Shown: positions 34,793-44,223, counted from the first letter of the stretch. The stretch is 64,000 nt of DNA from Pseudomonas sp. 8O (GCF_902506495.1 NZ_LR733264.1:1663312-1727311), one strand, 5' to 3'. Made by a program: numbers and translations. Notes: generated by a model from the letters alone, not told the origin.

Positions 34793-36937
34793 TTAGAACG
34801 CCTCGCCCTTGGCGGCCTTCTCCAGCAACAGCGCTGGCGGCAGAAAGCGCTCGCCGTACTGCTCGGCCAGGTACTGCGCACGGGCAACGAAGTCCTTTAT
34901 CCCATACTGATTGATGAACTGCAGTGCACCGCCGGTCCAGGCGGCGAAGCCGATGCCGAAGATCGAGCCGATGTTGGCGTCGGCCACCGACTTCAGCACG
35001 CCCTCCTCCACGCAGCGCACCGTCTCGATGGCCTGGATGAACAGAATGCGGTCGCGCACATCCTCCTGCGAGATTTGCGCATCGGCCCTCTCGAAACGCG
35101 CCTTGAGTTCATGCCACAGGTGCTTCTTGCCGCCCGCCGGGTAGTCGTAGAAACCGCCTCCGGCCGCCTTGCCCGGTCGTTTGTACTCACCCAGCATGAG
35201 ATCGATCACGGCAAAAGCCGGGTGCTCGGGGATGGATTTGCCTTCGGCGGCCAGGTCCTTGATGGTCTGCTGGCGGATATGATTCATCAGGCTCAGCGAC
35301 ACTTCATCGCTGATCGCCAGCGGGCCGACCGGCATGCCGGCCTTGCGCGCTTCGTTCTCGATCATCGCCGCGCTGACGCCTTCGCCCAGCATGGCCAGGC
35401 CTTCGTTGGTGAAGGTGCCGAACACCCGCGAGGTGAAGAAGCCACGGCTGTCGTTGACCACGATAGGCGTTTTCTTGATCTGCATGACGTAGTCGAAGCC
35501 ACGCGCCAGCGTCTCGTCGCTGGTCTTCTCGCCACGAATGATCTCCACCAGCGGCATCTTGTCCACCGGGCTGAAGAAATGCAGGCCGATGAATTTTTCG
35601 GGGCGCTGAACCGCACCAGCCAGGCCAGTGATCGGCAGGGTCGAGGTGTTGGAAGCGATCACCGCATCGCTCAATGCAGCGGCCTCTGCAGCGACGGTGA
35701 CCTTGCCCTTGAGCGCACGGTCCTCGAACACAGCTTCGATGATCAGGTCACAGCCCTCGAAGTCTGCCTCGCTATCGGTGGCCTTGATCAGCGCCAGGAA
35801 GGCTTCGCGTTGATCGGCGCTCATATGGCCCTTGCCGACTTTCTTGTCCAGCAGCTTGGCCGAGTAGGCCTTGCCCTTCTCCGCAGCTTCGACGGAAACA
35901 TCCTTGAGCACCACTTCGATGCCGGCCGCTGCCGATACGTAGGCGATACCGGCGCCCATCATGCCGGCACCGAGCACGCCGACCTTCTTCGTCTGGGTTT
36001 TCGGGTAGCCCTGCGGGCGCGAGCCACCGGCGTTGATCTCGTTCAGTTGGAACCAGAAGGTGCCGATCATGTTCTTCGCCACCTGACCGCAGGTCAGCTC
36101 CGTGAAGTAGCGCGCCTCGATGATCTGAGCGGTATCGAAGTCGACCTGCGCACCTTCTACGGCCGCGCACATGATCTTCTCCGGTGCCGGGAAGCAGCCC
36201 TTGGTCTTGTCGCGCAGCACGCTCGGGGCGATGGCCAGCATCTGCGCCACATTCGGCGAGCTCGGCGTACCACCGGGGATCTTGTAGCCCTGCACGTCCC
36301 ACGGTTGCTTGGCAGCCGGGTTGGCCGCGATCCAGGCACGCGCTTTGGTCAGCATCTCGTCACGGTCGCTGGCCAGCTCGTGGATCAGCCCGGCCTTGAG
36401 GGCCACATCAGGGCGTACCTTCTTGCCCTCAGCCAGGTACGGCAGCGCCTTTTCCAGGCCGAGCAGGCGCACCATGCGCACCACACCGCCGCCGCCGGGG
36501 AGCAAGCCCAGGGTGACTTCAGGCAGGCCAAGCTGCACGTGGCTCTCGTTGAGGGCAATGCGGTGGTGGCAGGCCAAGGCGATTTCCCAACCGCCGCCCA
36601 GCGCCGCACCGTTGATGGCGGCGACCACCGGCTTGCCGAGGGTTTCCAGGCGACGCAGTTGACCCTTGATCTTCAGGATCATCTCGTAGAAGTCTTGGGC
36701 CTCGGCCTGGGTGACCTTGATCAGCTCGTTGAGATCGCCGCCAGCAAAGAAGGTCTTCTTCGCCGAGGTGACGATCACCCCGGCGATCGAATCCTTTTCC
36801 GCTTCCAGGCGATAGACGATCTGGCCCATTGCCTCGCGGTACACCGCGGTCATGGTGTTGGCGCTCTGGCCGGGCATGTCCATGGTCAGGACGACGATAT
36901 TGTCCTGGCCTTTTTCGTAACGGATGGCGTCAGTCAT
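34793..36937 (-). CDS. Fatty-oxidation multifunctional protein: enoyl-CoA hydratase / 3-hydroxyacyl-CoA dehydrogenase (FadJ-like)
   Basis: 714 residues from the ATG at 36937 (MTDAIRYEKGQ); GGAAGAG lies upstream. The N-terminal crotonase domain (about 1-190) has the oxyanion segment AAINGAALGGGWEIALACH and the catalytic Glu in LPEVTLGLLPGGGG. The NAD-binding motif is VGVLGAGMMGAGIA, and the dehydrogenase catalytic His is in IGLHFFSPVDKMPLVE. It performs the hydration and oxidation steps of beta-oxidation, with the thiolase encoded directly upstream. It is one of several Pseudomonas FadB paralogues. Confidence 0.93.
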   Translation of the reverse strand: MTDAIRYEKGQDNIVVLTMDMPGQSANTMTAVYREAMGQIVYRLEAEKDSIAGVIVTSAKKTFFAGGDLNELIKVTQAEAQDFYEMILKIKGQLRRLETLGKPVVAAINGAALGGGWEIALACHHRIALNESHVQLGLPEVTLGLLPGGGGVVRMVRLLGLEKALPYLAEGKKVRPDVALKAGLIHELASDRDEMLTKARAWIAANPAAKQPWDVQGYKIPGGTPSSPNVAQMLAIAPSVLRDKTKGCFPAPEKIMCAAVEGAQVDFDTAQIIEARYFTELTCGQVAKNMIGTFWFQLNEINAGGSRPQGYPKTQTKKVGVLGAGMMGAGIAYVSAAAGIEVVLKDVSVEAAEKGKAYSAKLLDKKVGKGHMSADQREAFLALIKATDSEADFEGCDLIIEAVFEDRALKGKVTVAAEAAALSDAVIASNTSTLPITGLAGAVQRPEKFIGLHFFSPVDKMPLVEIIRGEKTSDETLARGFDYVMQIKKTPIVVNDSRGFFTSRVFGTFTNEGLAMLGEGVSAAMIENEARKAGMPVGPLAISDEVSLSLMNHIRQQTIKDLAAEGKSIPEHPAFAVIDLMLGEYKRPGKAAGGGFYDYPAGGKKHLWHELKARFERADAQISQEDVRDRILFIQAIETVRCVEEGVLKSVADANIGSIFGIGFAAWTGGALQFINQYGIKDFVARAQYLAEQYGERFLPPALLLEKAAKGEAF

Positions 36938-36974
36938 TTTTGTATTCTCTTCCCAAAGCTGTGGGAGCTGCGCA

Positions 36975-37024
36975 GGGCGGGTGCAATCCGCCAGCACACT
37001 AACGGCGGGTTGCACCCGCCCTAC
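36975..37024. repeat. Inverted repeat GGGCGGGTGCAA ... TTGCACCCGCCC
   Basis: Perfect 12-base inverted arms lie in the gap between the two beta-oxidation genes. Related GCGGGTTGnACCCGCC units occur at 9370-9391 and, degenerate, at 62095-62130. It may reduce read-through between thiolase and FadJ-like genes or protect mRNA ends. Confidence 0.6.
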
Positions 37025-37027
37025 CGA

Positions 37028-38233
37028 TCAGATTCTCTCGATGATGGTCGCGATGCCCATACCGCCGCCGACGCAGAGCGTGGCCAGGCCGTAGCGCAAC
37101 TGACGCTTTTCCAGTTCGTCGAGCAACGTGCCGAGGATGGCGCAACCGGTGGCGCCCAGCGGGTGGCCCATGGCGATGGAGCCGCCGTTGACGTTGACCT
37201 TGTTCTCGCTCACGCCCATGTCCTTCATGAACTTCATCACTACCGAGGCGAAGGCCTCGTTGACCTCGAACAGGTCGATGTCGTCGATGGACAATCCGGC
37301 CTTGGCCAGTGCCTTGCGCGTAGCCGGTGCGGGGCCGGTGAGCATGATGGTCGGGTCGGTGCTGGTCACCGCCGTGGCGACGATGCGCGCGCGCGGTTTC
37401 AGACCCAGCTCCTTGCCCTTGGCCTCGGAGCCGATCAGCATCAGCGCGGCGCCATCGACGATGCCGGAGCTGTTGCCCGGCGTGTGCACGTGCTCGATGC
37501 GCTCGACATAGCTGTATACGCGCAGCGCGGTGGAGTCGAAGCCCATCTGCCCCATCATCTCGAAACTCGGTTTGAGCTTGCCCAAACCTTCCAGAGTCGA
37601 GTCGCCGCGAATGAACTCGTCATGGTCGAGCAGCACGATGCCGTTCTGGTCGCTCACCGGCACCAGCGACCTGGCGAACGAACCATCGGCACTGGCACGC
37701 GCGGCCTTCTGCTGCGAGCGCAGGGCGAAGGCATCGACATCGGCGCGGCTGAAACCCTCCAGAGTGGCGATCAGGTCGGCGCCGATGCCCTGCGGCACGA
37801 AATTGCTGTGAATGTTGGTTTCCGGGTCCATCACCCAGGCGCCGCCGTCCGAGCCCATAGGCACGCGCGACATGGACTCCACGCCACCGACCACCACCAG
37901 ATCCTCGAAGTCGGAGCGCACCTTCATCGCGCCCATGTTCACCGCCTCCAGCCCCGACGCACAGAAACGGTTGAGCTGCACGCCGGCGACACTGATGTCC
38001 CAATCCGCGACCATGGCGGCGGTCTTGGCGATATCGGCGCCCTGATCGCCCACCGGTGTCACGCAGCCCAGAACGATGTCGTCCACCTGGCTGGTATCCA
38101 GGTCATTGCGCGTTTGCAGGGCGTTGAGCAGGCCGGCAACCAGCTGGACGGGTTTGACGCTGTACAGCGCACCGTCCTTCTTGCCCTTGCCACGGGGCGT
38201 GCGCACCGCGTCGAAAATATATGCTTCGGTCAT
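37028..38233 (-). CDS. Acetyl-CoA C-acyltransferase (thiolase)
   Basis: 401 residues. The thiolase catalytic residues are all present: Cys in [15 protein letters not shown], His in [14 protein letters not shown], and the second Cys in [10 protein letters not shown]. It cleaves 3-ketoacyl-CoA, releasing acetyl-CoA, or runs in reverse. It is the first gene of a two-gene operon with the multifunctional protein. A palindromic TetR-like site lies about 140 bases upstream. Confidence 0.93.
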   Translation of the reverse strand: MTEAYIFDAVRTPRGKGKKDGALYSVKPVQLVAGLLNALQTRNDLDTSQVDDIVLGCVTPVGDQGADIAKTAAMVADWDISVAGVQLNRFCASGLEAVNMGAMKVRSDFEDLVVVGGVESMSRVPMGSDGGAWVMDPETNIHSNFVPQGIGADLIATLEGFSRADVDAFALRSQQKAARASADGSFARSLVPVSDQNGIVLLDHDEFIRGDSTLEGLGKLKPSFEMMGQMGFDSTALRVYSYVERIEHVHTPGNSSGIVDGAALMLIGSEAKGKELGLKPRARIVATAVTSTDPTIMLTGPAPATRKALAKAGLSIDDIDLFEVNEAFASVVMKFMKDMGVSENKVNVNGGSIAMGHPLGATGCAILGTLLDELEKRQLRYGLATLCVGGGMGIATIIERI

Positions 38234-38762
38234 GGCGTCCTCGGAGACTATTACGGCGCTGGCGGAACATCATGCCCTGGCCACGCCTGTTCTTATTGAG
38301 CCTGCTTACCATAACGCCGGGACATCAGCGCTCAATGACCTAAGCGCTCAGCACCATTGACCGCTGAGCTCAGACGAACGGTCGTTTGCTCGAACTGACA
38401 ACTGCAAGGGCGAGCAAGCCGTCTGCCTCAAGGTCTGCGGCATGTTCAACGATGACGCACATAGCTCGACCTTTCTAGAAAGCCTTGGCTAGAAACCAAG
38501 TCATCTAAGTAGGTTGTGACGCCAACCCTAGAGTTATTCATACGCGCAGCAGAAAGCGGCGCGGTGAGCCGCCGCCGGGTCATGCCGGGGTGGTGAATCA
38601 GAACAACGCCCAGACGTGACGCAGCGACCCGCCAGGCAGTGCGGCAGGCGCCCGACGCCACCCCCATAACAAAAAATTGCCGGGAGCAATTCTTGACGTC
38701 GCTGGCGACGACCCGAAGGGTTGACGTCAGGGATGGCAGGCAACAACAAAAGGCATACGGCC
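38234..38762. other. Long intergenic region upstream of thiolase
   Basis: No conventional gene. It holds a GCTCAGC / GCTGAGC inverted repeat near 38347-38370, the TetR-like dyad at 38375-38388, a nested TTTCTAG / CTAGAAA palindrome near 38476-38493, an AATTGC-N5-GCAATT hairpin near 38676-38692, and two TTGACGTC motifs near 38694 and 38731. Two AAnAAnAA motifs lie at 38668-38675 and 38742-38749, the second at the start region of the 31-residue peptide gene. Confidence 0.5.
38375..38388. promoter_or_regulatory. TetR-like operator upstream of the thiolase operon
   Basis: CGAACGGTCGTTTG: AACG and CGTT arms around GT, with one outer mismatch. CAAACG-type dyads are bound by TetR-family repressors of fatty-acid and branched acyl-CoA genes in Pseudomonas. 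Placement in the thiolase promoter region fits. The regulator is not in the window. Confidence 0.4.
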
Positions 38763-38858
38763 ATGTTCAAACAGCCGAAATACCGCCAGGCTGGCGTCAT
38801 CCTTTTCGCCACGGCGGTCATCCTGATCCTTCCCAATCTGACCCGTCTGGTCAGTTGA
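38763..38858 (+). CDS. 31-residue single-pass membrane peptide
   Basis: A short frame starting at 38763 (MFKQPKYRQ, then a hydrophobic helix AGVILFATAVILILP, then NLTRLVS). AAAAGG precedes the ATG by 10 bases. Two charged residues flank the helix on the inside-positive side, as in real small membrane proteins. AACAACAA (38742-38749) lies beside the ribosome site and would allow Crc/Hfq translational repression. No homologue recognised. Confidence 0.45.
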   Translation: MFKQPKYRQAGVILFATAVILILPNLTRLVS

Positions 38859-38899
38859 ACCTCCACAGCTCCCGCCACTGTGCCGACGCCGTAGCGCGC

Positions 38900-39787
38900 T
38901 CAGCGCAGTGCGGGTATCCACCACGCCAATAGCAGCGGAATCAGCACGAAGGCCAGCAGCGTCGAACAGAGCACCAGACTGGCGACCTGCTCCGGTGAAC
39001 GACCGGCGCGCACGGCGAACAGGTAGTTGAACACCGCCACCGGCATCGACGATTGCAGCACCAGTACGGCATGCGCCAACGGCTGCAGGCCGACAGCCCA
39101 GCCGATGATCCAGCCCAGTGCCGCACCACAGAGAATGCGCAGCAAGCCCAGCAACAGGCCATTGCCCAGATGCTGCACACGAATACTGGCCAGCGAAACG
39201 CCCAGCGTGATCAGCATCATGGGAATGGTCATCCCACCCAACAGGTCGACAGTGTTGGCCAGCCAGCGCGGCAGTTCGAAATCGAGAAACAGCACCGGAA
39301 GCACCAGCGCCAGACTGATCATGATCGGGTTGAGCAACAAGCCCTTGAGTGAACCCTCAGCCCCGGACAGCAGCATACCGATACTGAAATGCCCCACCGA
39401 CAGCACCAGGAAGAACGCCACCGCCAACGCCAGGCCGGGCTCACCGAAGGCGAAAAGCGCCATCGGCAGGCCCATGTTGCCCGAGTTCGGGAACAGGTAG
39501 GCCGGCACCAGGACTTTCCAGTCGATGGCGAACAAACGACTCAGCAACCAGCCAATCGTGCCCATGGCACAGGTCACCAGTACACAGGCCAGCGCCATCT
39601 GCGAGAACGCGCCAAGATCCAGCTCCGCCCGGCTCAGTGTCGACAGCACCAGGCAGGGCGTGCCGATATTGAGTACCAGGCGCGCGACGAAATCGGTGGG
39701 ATAGGCGTGACCGCTGCGCACCCAGCCATAGCCAATGCCTGCAGCAATCAAAACCGGGGCCAGAACAGCGAAAAGCTCGGCTAACAT
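38900..39787 (-). CDS. AEC-family transporter (auxin efflux carrier type)
   Basis: 295 residues with ten predicted membrane segments in two inverted five-segment halves. The conserved broken-helix motif FPNSGNMGLPMALFAFGE is clear. AEC proteins export or import small organic acids and amino acids, such as malate or malonate. The substrate is not predictable. It is transcribed alone, divergent from the rhodanese gene. Confidence 0.9.
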   Translation of the reverse strand: MLAELFAVLAPVLIAAGIGYGWVRSGHAYPTDFVARLVLNIGTPCLVLSTLSRAELDLGAFSQMALACVLVTCAMGTIGWLLSRLFAIDWKVLVPAYLFPNSGNMGLPMALFAFGEPGLALAVAFFLVLSVGHFSIGMLLSGAEGSLKGLLLNPIMISLALVLPVLFLDFELPRWLANTVDLLGGMTIPMMLITLGVSLASIRVQHLGNGLLLGLLRILCGAALGWIIGWAVGLQPLAHAVLVLQSSMPVAVFNYLFAVRAGRSPEQVASLVLCSTLLAFVLIPLLLAWWIPALR

Positions 39788-39880
39788 CTACTACTCCCGT
39801 CACGTCGAGCGAGGCATCCTAGACTGCACGAAAGGCTCGGGCAATGATGCCGGGTTCATCAATTTACTCTGGAGTACGCC

Positions 39881-40240
39881 ATGCGCCTGATTCTCTTACT
39901 CTCCGGCCTGCTCGTTCTGTTCACTGCCCAAGCAAGTGGAATCGACCAGACAGCGGCCATTTCCGCTCTGCAGCAAAGCGATAGCCTGCTGATCGATGTA
40001 CGCAGCGCCGAGGAATTCGCAGAGGGCGCGCTGCCTGGTGCGATCCGCATCGGCCACGAAGATATCGCCGCGCACATCGCCAGCGTCGCCCCGGATAAAG
40101 ATCGGCCGCTGGTGTTGTATTGCCGCAGCGGACGTCGCTCGGCCCTGGCCCAGCAGAGCCTGGAAGAAATGGGCTACACCCGGGTGATCAATGCCGGCGC
40201 CTATGACGAGCTGCTGCCATTGCTGAACAACGACGAATGA
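39881..40240 (+). CDS. Periplasmic rhodanese-like protein
   Basis: 119 residues with a signal peptide (LILLLSGLLVLFTAQASG). The single rhodanese domain has DVRSAEEFAEGALPGA and the active-site loop YCRSGRRS with the catalytic Cys. It transfers sulfane sulfur or binds metals or anions in the periplasm. The stop overlaps the start of the next cytochrome gene by 4 bases (ATGA), so the two work together. Confidence 0.88.
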   Translation: MRLILLLSGLLVLFTAQASGIDQTAAISALQQSDSLLIDVRSAEEFAEGALPGAIRIGHEDIAAHIASVAPDKDRPLVLYCRSGRRSALAQQSLEEMGYTRVINAGAYDELLPLLNNDE

Positions 40241-41037
40241 AAGCCGCCCTGCTTCTGACGTTGACCATCCTGAGCAGCGTTGCGCAGGCTGCCGAGTTCG
40301 AGGTGCAGCTCAACAACGGCCAGCACACGTGGAGCAGCAGTGAACTGCTGAACCACCCGCAAGCTCGGGATATCGATATCGCCAATGACGTCAGCTACAA
40401 GCGTCCCATGCAGTACCGCGCCGTTCCAATAAATGCATTGCTGGAGGGTGTTGCGCCCGGCGACCACCTGCAGGCTGTGGCCCAGGACGGCTTTGCCGCA
40501 GAACTACCCGCTGCGATCCTGCTGGCCAAGGAAGGAGCGAAAGCCTGGCTGGCCATCGAAGATCCACAACATCCCTGGCCACCGCTGGCCAAGGGTAAAC
40601 CCAGCGCCGGTCCCTTCTATCTGGTCTGGACCGATCCCGCCGCCAGCCAGATCGGCCCGGAGCAGTGGCCATTTCAGGTCGCCAGGATTCGTCAGTTGGC
40701 GCCCGTCGAGCAGCGCTTCCCTGCCCTGCTACCGGCCACGGATGCAGACTCTGAAATCCAGGCAGGCTTCGCCGCCTATCAGAAGAACTGCATGGCTTGC
40801 CATCGCCTCAATGGCGCGGGCGACTCCGAGTTCGGCCCAGACCTGAACATCCCGCACAGCCCGACCGAATACTTCACAGGCGATTTTCTACGCCAGTACA
40901 TCCGTGCCCCGCAGAGCCTGCGGCGCTGGCCGCAGGGGCGCATGCCGGCGTTCAATGAGCAGGTATTGCCACCTGCTGAGCTAGAACAATTGATCGCCTA
41001 CCTGCGGCACATGGCCCAGCGCAAGAACGCCCTGTAA
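40237..41037 (+). CDS. Periplasmic cytochrome c with N-terminal oxidoreductase-like domain
   Basis: 266 residues with a signal peptide ending VAQA. Residues about 20-155 resemble the small molybdopterin-binding-like fold seen in SoxY- or SUOX-neighbour proteins (PINALLEGVAPGDHLQAVAQDGF ... GPFYLVWTDP), without recognisable cofactor ligands. Residues about 170-260 are a class I cytochrome c with one CMACH heme site and distal Met in GRMPAFN. It is coupled to the rhodanese gene, suggesting a sulfur- or copper-linked electron-transfer step. The function is not known. Confidence 0.83.
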   Translation: MKAALLLTLTILSSVAQAAEFEVQLNNGQHTWSSSELLNHPQARDIDIANDVSYKRPMQYRAVPINALLEGVAPGDHLQAVAQDGFAAELPAAILLAKEGAKAWLAIEDPQHPWPPLAKGKPSAGPFYLVWTDPAASQIGPEQWPFQVARIRQLAPVEQRFPALLPATDADSEIQAGFAAYQKNCMACHRLNGAGDSEFGPDLNIPHSPTEYFTGDFLRQYIRAPQSLRRWPQGRMPAFNEQVLPPAELEQLIAYLRHMAQRKNAL

Positions 41038-41066
41038 CCCGCGGGTAGGGTGCGCCTATCGGCATC

Positions 41067-41864
41067 TCACTGCTGGCGTACCTGCAGCAAGGGCGCGACC
41101 TGCACCTGCGCGTGCATCTGCTCGCAACCGCCGCCACGGCGCATGCCGCGTACCGGGCAGGCATCGAGATAATCCAGGCCCACAGCCAGCTTGAGGTGAC
41201 GTTCCGGGCGCGCCAGGCAGTTGGTCACGTCGAAGCTGTACCAGGCGTCGCCCACCCAGGCCTCGGCCCAGGCATGGCTGGCCAGGTGCTCGGCGTCATC
41301 GGTGTACAGGTAGCCCGACACGTAGCGCGCCGGCACGCCGAGGCTACGCGCGCAGGCGAGGAAGGCATGGGTGTGATCCTGGCAAACGCCACGCCGGCCA
41401 GCGAAAGCCTCGGCGGCACTGGTGTCCACCTCGGTGATGCCCGGCTGGTAGGCGATATGGGCATTGAGCGCATGCATCAGGTCGATCAAACCGTTGCGAT
41501 CCACACGTGCCTTGCTCTGCTGCGCGGCGAACTCGCGGATGGCGTCGTCGGCCTGGGTCAGTCGGGTGAAACGCAGGAACGGCAGCGCCGACTGGCGCTC
41601 ATGCTCGGCCTCACAGGTTTCGTCGATGTCCACCTGACCACGGGCGCCGATGACGATGGACTCGTGCGGCTCGTCCAGGGTCAGCACATGCAGGATATTG
41701 CCGTAGGGGTCGAGCTGGGCATGCACCGGGCGCGGCAGATCGAGCTGCCAGCTGAGCACCTGCTGGCGCTCGCTGTCGTGCGGGGTCAGGCGCAGGTACT
41801 GGATGCTCGCGCGCACCTGATCATCGTAATGGTAGGTGGTGTCATGGCTGATCGAGAGTCTCAT
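41067..41864 (-). CDS. Transglutaminase-like cysteine protease (third gene of ATP-grasp operon)
   Basis: 265 residues. The N-terminal beta domain typical of this subfamily (RLSISHDTTYHYDDQV) precedes the transglutaminase core, with catalytic Cys in GRRGVCQDHTHAF, His in ASHAWAEAW, and Asp in FDVTNCL. Such proteins usually act as peptidases or amide-bond exchangers. The start overlaps the Alpha-E stop by 4 bases. It is the last of three coupled genes with predicted peptide-modifying activity. Confidence 0.9.
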   Translation of the reverse strand: MRLSISHDTTYHYDDQVRASIQYLRLTPHDSERQQVLSWQLDLPRPVHAQLDPYGNILHVLTLDEPHESIVIGARGQVDIDETCEAEHERQSALPFLRFTRLTQADDAIREFAAQQSKARVDRNGLIDLMHALNAHIAYQPGITEVDTSAAEAFAGRRGVCQDHTHAFLACARSLGVPARYVSGYLYTDDAEHLASHAWAEAWVGDAWYSFDVTNCLARPERHLKLAVGLDYLDACPVRGMRRGGGCEQMHAQVQVAPLLQVRQQ

Positions 41865-42811
41865 GCGACCTCCAGGTAGGACGTATGGATGGTGTTGCCC
41901 AGCTGGCGCACCAGCAGGATGAAGTCGGTAAGCCAGGCGTGCAGGCCTTCGTCGAGCACTTCGTCGATGCTGGTGTAGCGCAGTCGCGCATCCAGTTCGG
42001 CGGCCAGGCGCTGCGCCGGTCGACCATTCTCTCCAGGTAGACCGGCAAGCATCAGGTTCAGTTCTTCCATGCAGGCCCGCAGCGAGCGCGGCACGTCCGG
42101 GCGCAGCAGCAGCAGTTCGGCAACCTTGCGCGTGCGTGGCGAGCCGCGATAGCTCTCGGCGAAGGCCTCGAACGAGGACAACGCGCGCAGCAACGCACTC
42201 CACTGGTAGTAGCTGCGCGCCGTGCGCTCTTCCAGCTCGTCGATCTCCTCGCCGAGCATTTCGTAGCGCGCATCGAGCAGGCGCAGGGTGTTGTCGGCCC
42301 GCTCGATGAAGGTGCCCAGGCGAATGAAGCGATAGGCCTCGCCACGCATGATGGTGCCGAAGGTGGCGCCGCGAAACAGGTGCGAACGCTCCTTGACCCA
42401 CTCGCAGAAGCGGCTGATGCCGTAGCGCCCCAGGCCCTGCTCGGCAATGCCGCGCATCTCCAGCCAGCTGGCGTTGATGTTCTCCCACATGTCGGCGGTG
42501 ATCCGTCCGCGCACTGCATGGGCGTTGCTGCGTGCAGCCTGCAGGCAGCAGTAGATACTCCCGGGGTTGCTGGCATCGAGCGCGAAGAAGTGCAGCATGC
42601 GCTCGCCGTGCAGCGGGCCGTGACGTTCCAGGTAGTCGTCCAGGGTGCCGGTGATCAGCAGCGGCATGGCCAACTCATCGAGGCCGTCGCCACGGCCGTC
42701 CTGTGGCATCAGCGACAGCGAATAGCTGACGTCGAGCATGCGCGCCAGGTTCTCGGCACGTTCCAGGTAACGCGACATCCAGTACAGATCGGAGGCAGTT
42801 CTACTCAACAT
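41861..42811 (-). CDS. Alpha-E domain protein (DUF403)
   Basis: 316 residues, almost all helical. The N-terminal signature MLSRTASDLYWMSRYLERAENLAR is diagnostic of the Alpha-E family. The family is known mainly by association with circularly permuted ATP-grasp and transglutaminase genes; its activity is not established. Two bases separate it from the ATP-grasp gene and it overlaps the transglutaminase by four. Confidence 0.92.
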   Translation of the reverse strand: MLSRTASDLYWMSRYLERAENLARMLDVSYSLSLMPQDGRGDGLDELAMPLLITGTLDDYLERHGPLHGERMLHFFALDASNPGSIYCCLQAARSNAHAVRGRITADMWENINASWLEMRGIAEQGLGRYGISRFCEWVKERSHLFRGATFGTIMRGEAYRFIRLGTFIERADNTLRLLDARYEMLGEEIDELEERTARSYYQWSALLRALSSFEAFAESYRGSPRTRKVAELLLLRPDVPRSLRACMEELNLMLAGLPGENGRPAQRLAAELDARLRYTSIDEVLDEGLHAWLTDFILLVRQLGNTIHTSYLEVA

Positions 42812-42813
42812 GA

Positions 42814-44223
42814 TCAGTCCTCCACTACCCAGGTATCCTTGGTCCCGCCACCTTGCGACGAGTTGACCACCAGCGAGCCTTCACGCAGTGCCACGCGCGT
42901 CAGGCCACCAGGTACCAGGCGGGTTTCGCGACCGGTCAGGACGAACGGACGCAGGTCGATGTGACGCGGTGCAATGCCGCGCTCGACGAAGGTCGGGCAG
43001 GTCGACAGGCATAACGTCGGCTGGGCGATATAGGCCTCCGGTTTGGCGATCAGGCGCGCGCGAAAGCTCTCGATCTCGGCCTTGCTCGCCGCCGGGCCGA
43101 CCAGCATGCCGTAGCCGCCAGAACCCTGAGTCTCCTTGACCACCAGTTCGGACAGGTTGGCCAGCACGTGGGACAGTTCCTCCGGCTTGCGGCACTGCCA
43201 GGTCGGCACGTTCTTGAGGATCGGCTCCTCGTCCAGATAGAAGCGGATCATGTCGCCGACATAGGGGTAGATCGACTTGTCATCGGCCACGCCGGTGCCG
43301 ATGGCGTTGGCCAACACCACGTTGCGTGAGCGATAGGCTGACAGCAGCCCCGCGACGCCAAGCATCGAATCGGGGTTGAAAGCCAGTGGATCGAGGAAGG
43401 CGTCATCGAGGCGGCGGTAGATCACGTCCACCTGACGGGCACCGGCGGTGGTGCGCATGTAGACCTTGTCGTCGCGCACGAACAGGTCAGCACCTTCTAC
43501 CAGCTCCACCCCCATCTCACGGGCGAGGAAGGCGTGCTCGAAGTAGGCACTGTTGAAGCGGCCCGGCGTCAGCACCACGACCGTGGGGTTGTCCAGCGGG
43601 CTGGAACTCTTCAGCGCATCGAGCAGCAGATTGGGGTAATGGTCCACCGGCGCCACGCGCTGCGCGGCGAACAACTCGGGGAACAGGCGCATCATCATCT
43701 TGCGGTCTTCGAGCATATAGCTCACGCCGCTGGGCGTGCGCAGGTTGTCTTCCAGCACGTAGTAGCTGCCGTCACCGTCACGCACCAGGTCTACCCCGGC
43801 GATGTGCGCGTAGATATCGCGGTGCAGGTCGAGGCCCTGCATGGCCATCTGGTAGCCCTCGTTGGCCAGCACCTGCTCGGCCGGAATGATGCCCGCCTTG
43901 ATTATGCGCTGGTCGTGGTAGAGGTCGGCGAGGAACAGGTTGAGCGCCTGCACGCGCTGGATACAGCCGCGTTCTACGACGCGCCATTCGCTGGCGGGGA
44001 TGGAGCGGGGAATGATGTCGAAGGGGATCAGGCGCTCGGTGCCCTGATCATCCCCGTAAAGGGTGAAGGTAATCCCGGCGCGGTGGAACAGAAGGTCGGC
44101 TTCTCGGCGGCGCTGAGCCAACAGATCGTCCGGCGTTTCTGCCAACCAGCGGGCAAATTCGCGGTAGTGCGGGCGGACAGCGCCGCTCGCGTCGTACATC
44201 TCGTCATAAAAGGTGCGGGCCAT
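42814..44223 (-). CDS. Circularly permuted ATP-grasp protein (DUF404/DUF407), predicted amidoligase
   Basis: 469 residues. The family is recognisable from TFYDEMYDASGAVRPHYREF, the segment GITFTLYGDDQGTERLIPFD, LYHDQRIIKAGIIP, YYVLEDNLRTPSGVSYMLE, and VVKETQGSGGYGMLVGP with the ATP-binding lysine and glycine loop. ATP-grasp enzymes join a carboxylate to an amine through an acyl-phosphate. This clade is predicted to make a peptide or peptide tag of unknown composition. It heads the three-gene operon; AAGGAG lies six bases before the start. Confidence 0.92.
   Translation of the reverse strand: MARTFYDEMYDASGAVRPHYREFARWLAETPDDLLAQRRREADLLFHRAGITFTLYGDDQGTERLIPFDIIPRSIPASEWRVVERGCIQRVQALNLFLADLYHDQRIIKAGIIPAEQVLANEGYQMAMQGLDLHRDIYAHIAGVDLVRDGDGSYYVLEDNLRTPSGVSYMLEDRKMMMRLFPELFAAQRVAPVDHYPNLLLDALKSSSPLDNPTVVVLTPGRFNSAYFEHAFLAREMGVELVEGADLFVRDDKVYMRTTAGARQVDVIYRRLDDAFLDPLAFNPDSMLGVAGLLSAYRSRNVVLANAIGTGVADDKSIYPYVGDMIRFYLDEEPILKNVPTWQCRKPEELSHVLANLSELVVKETQGSGGYGMLVGPAASKAEIESFRARLIAKPEAYIAQPTLCLSTCPTFVERGIAPRHIDLRPFVLTGRETRLVPGGLTRVALREGSLVVNSSQGGGTKDTWVVED

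Noticed and set aside
35075..38299. Very long open frame antisense to the thiolase and multifunctional beta-oxidation genes
   Set aside because: It is the mirror of two well-conserved genes in a GC-rich, GC3-biased genome. Its translation shows no domain and no ribosome site.
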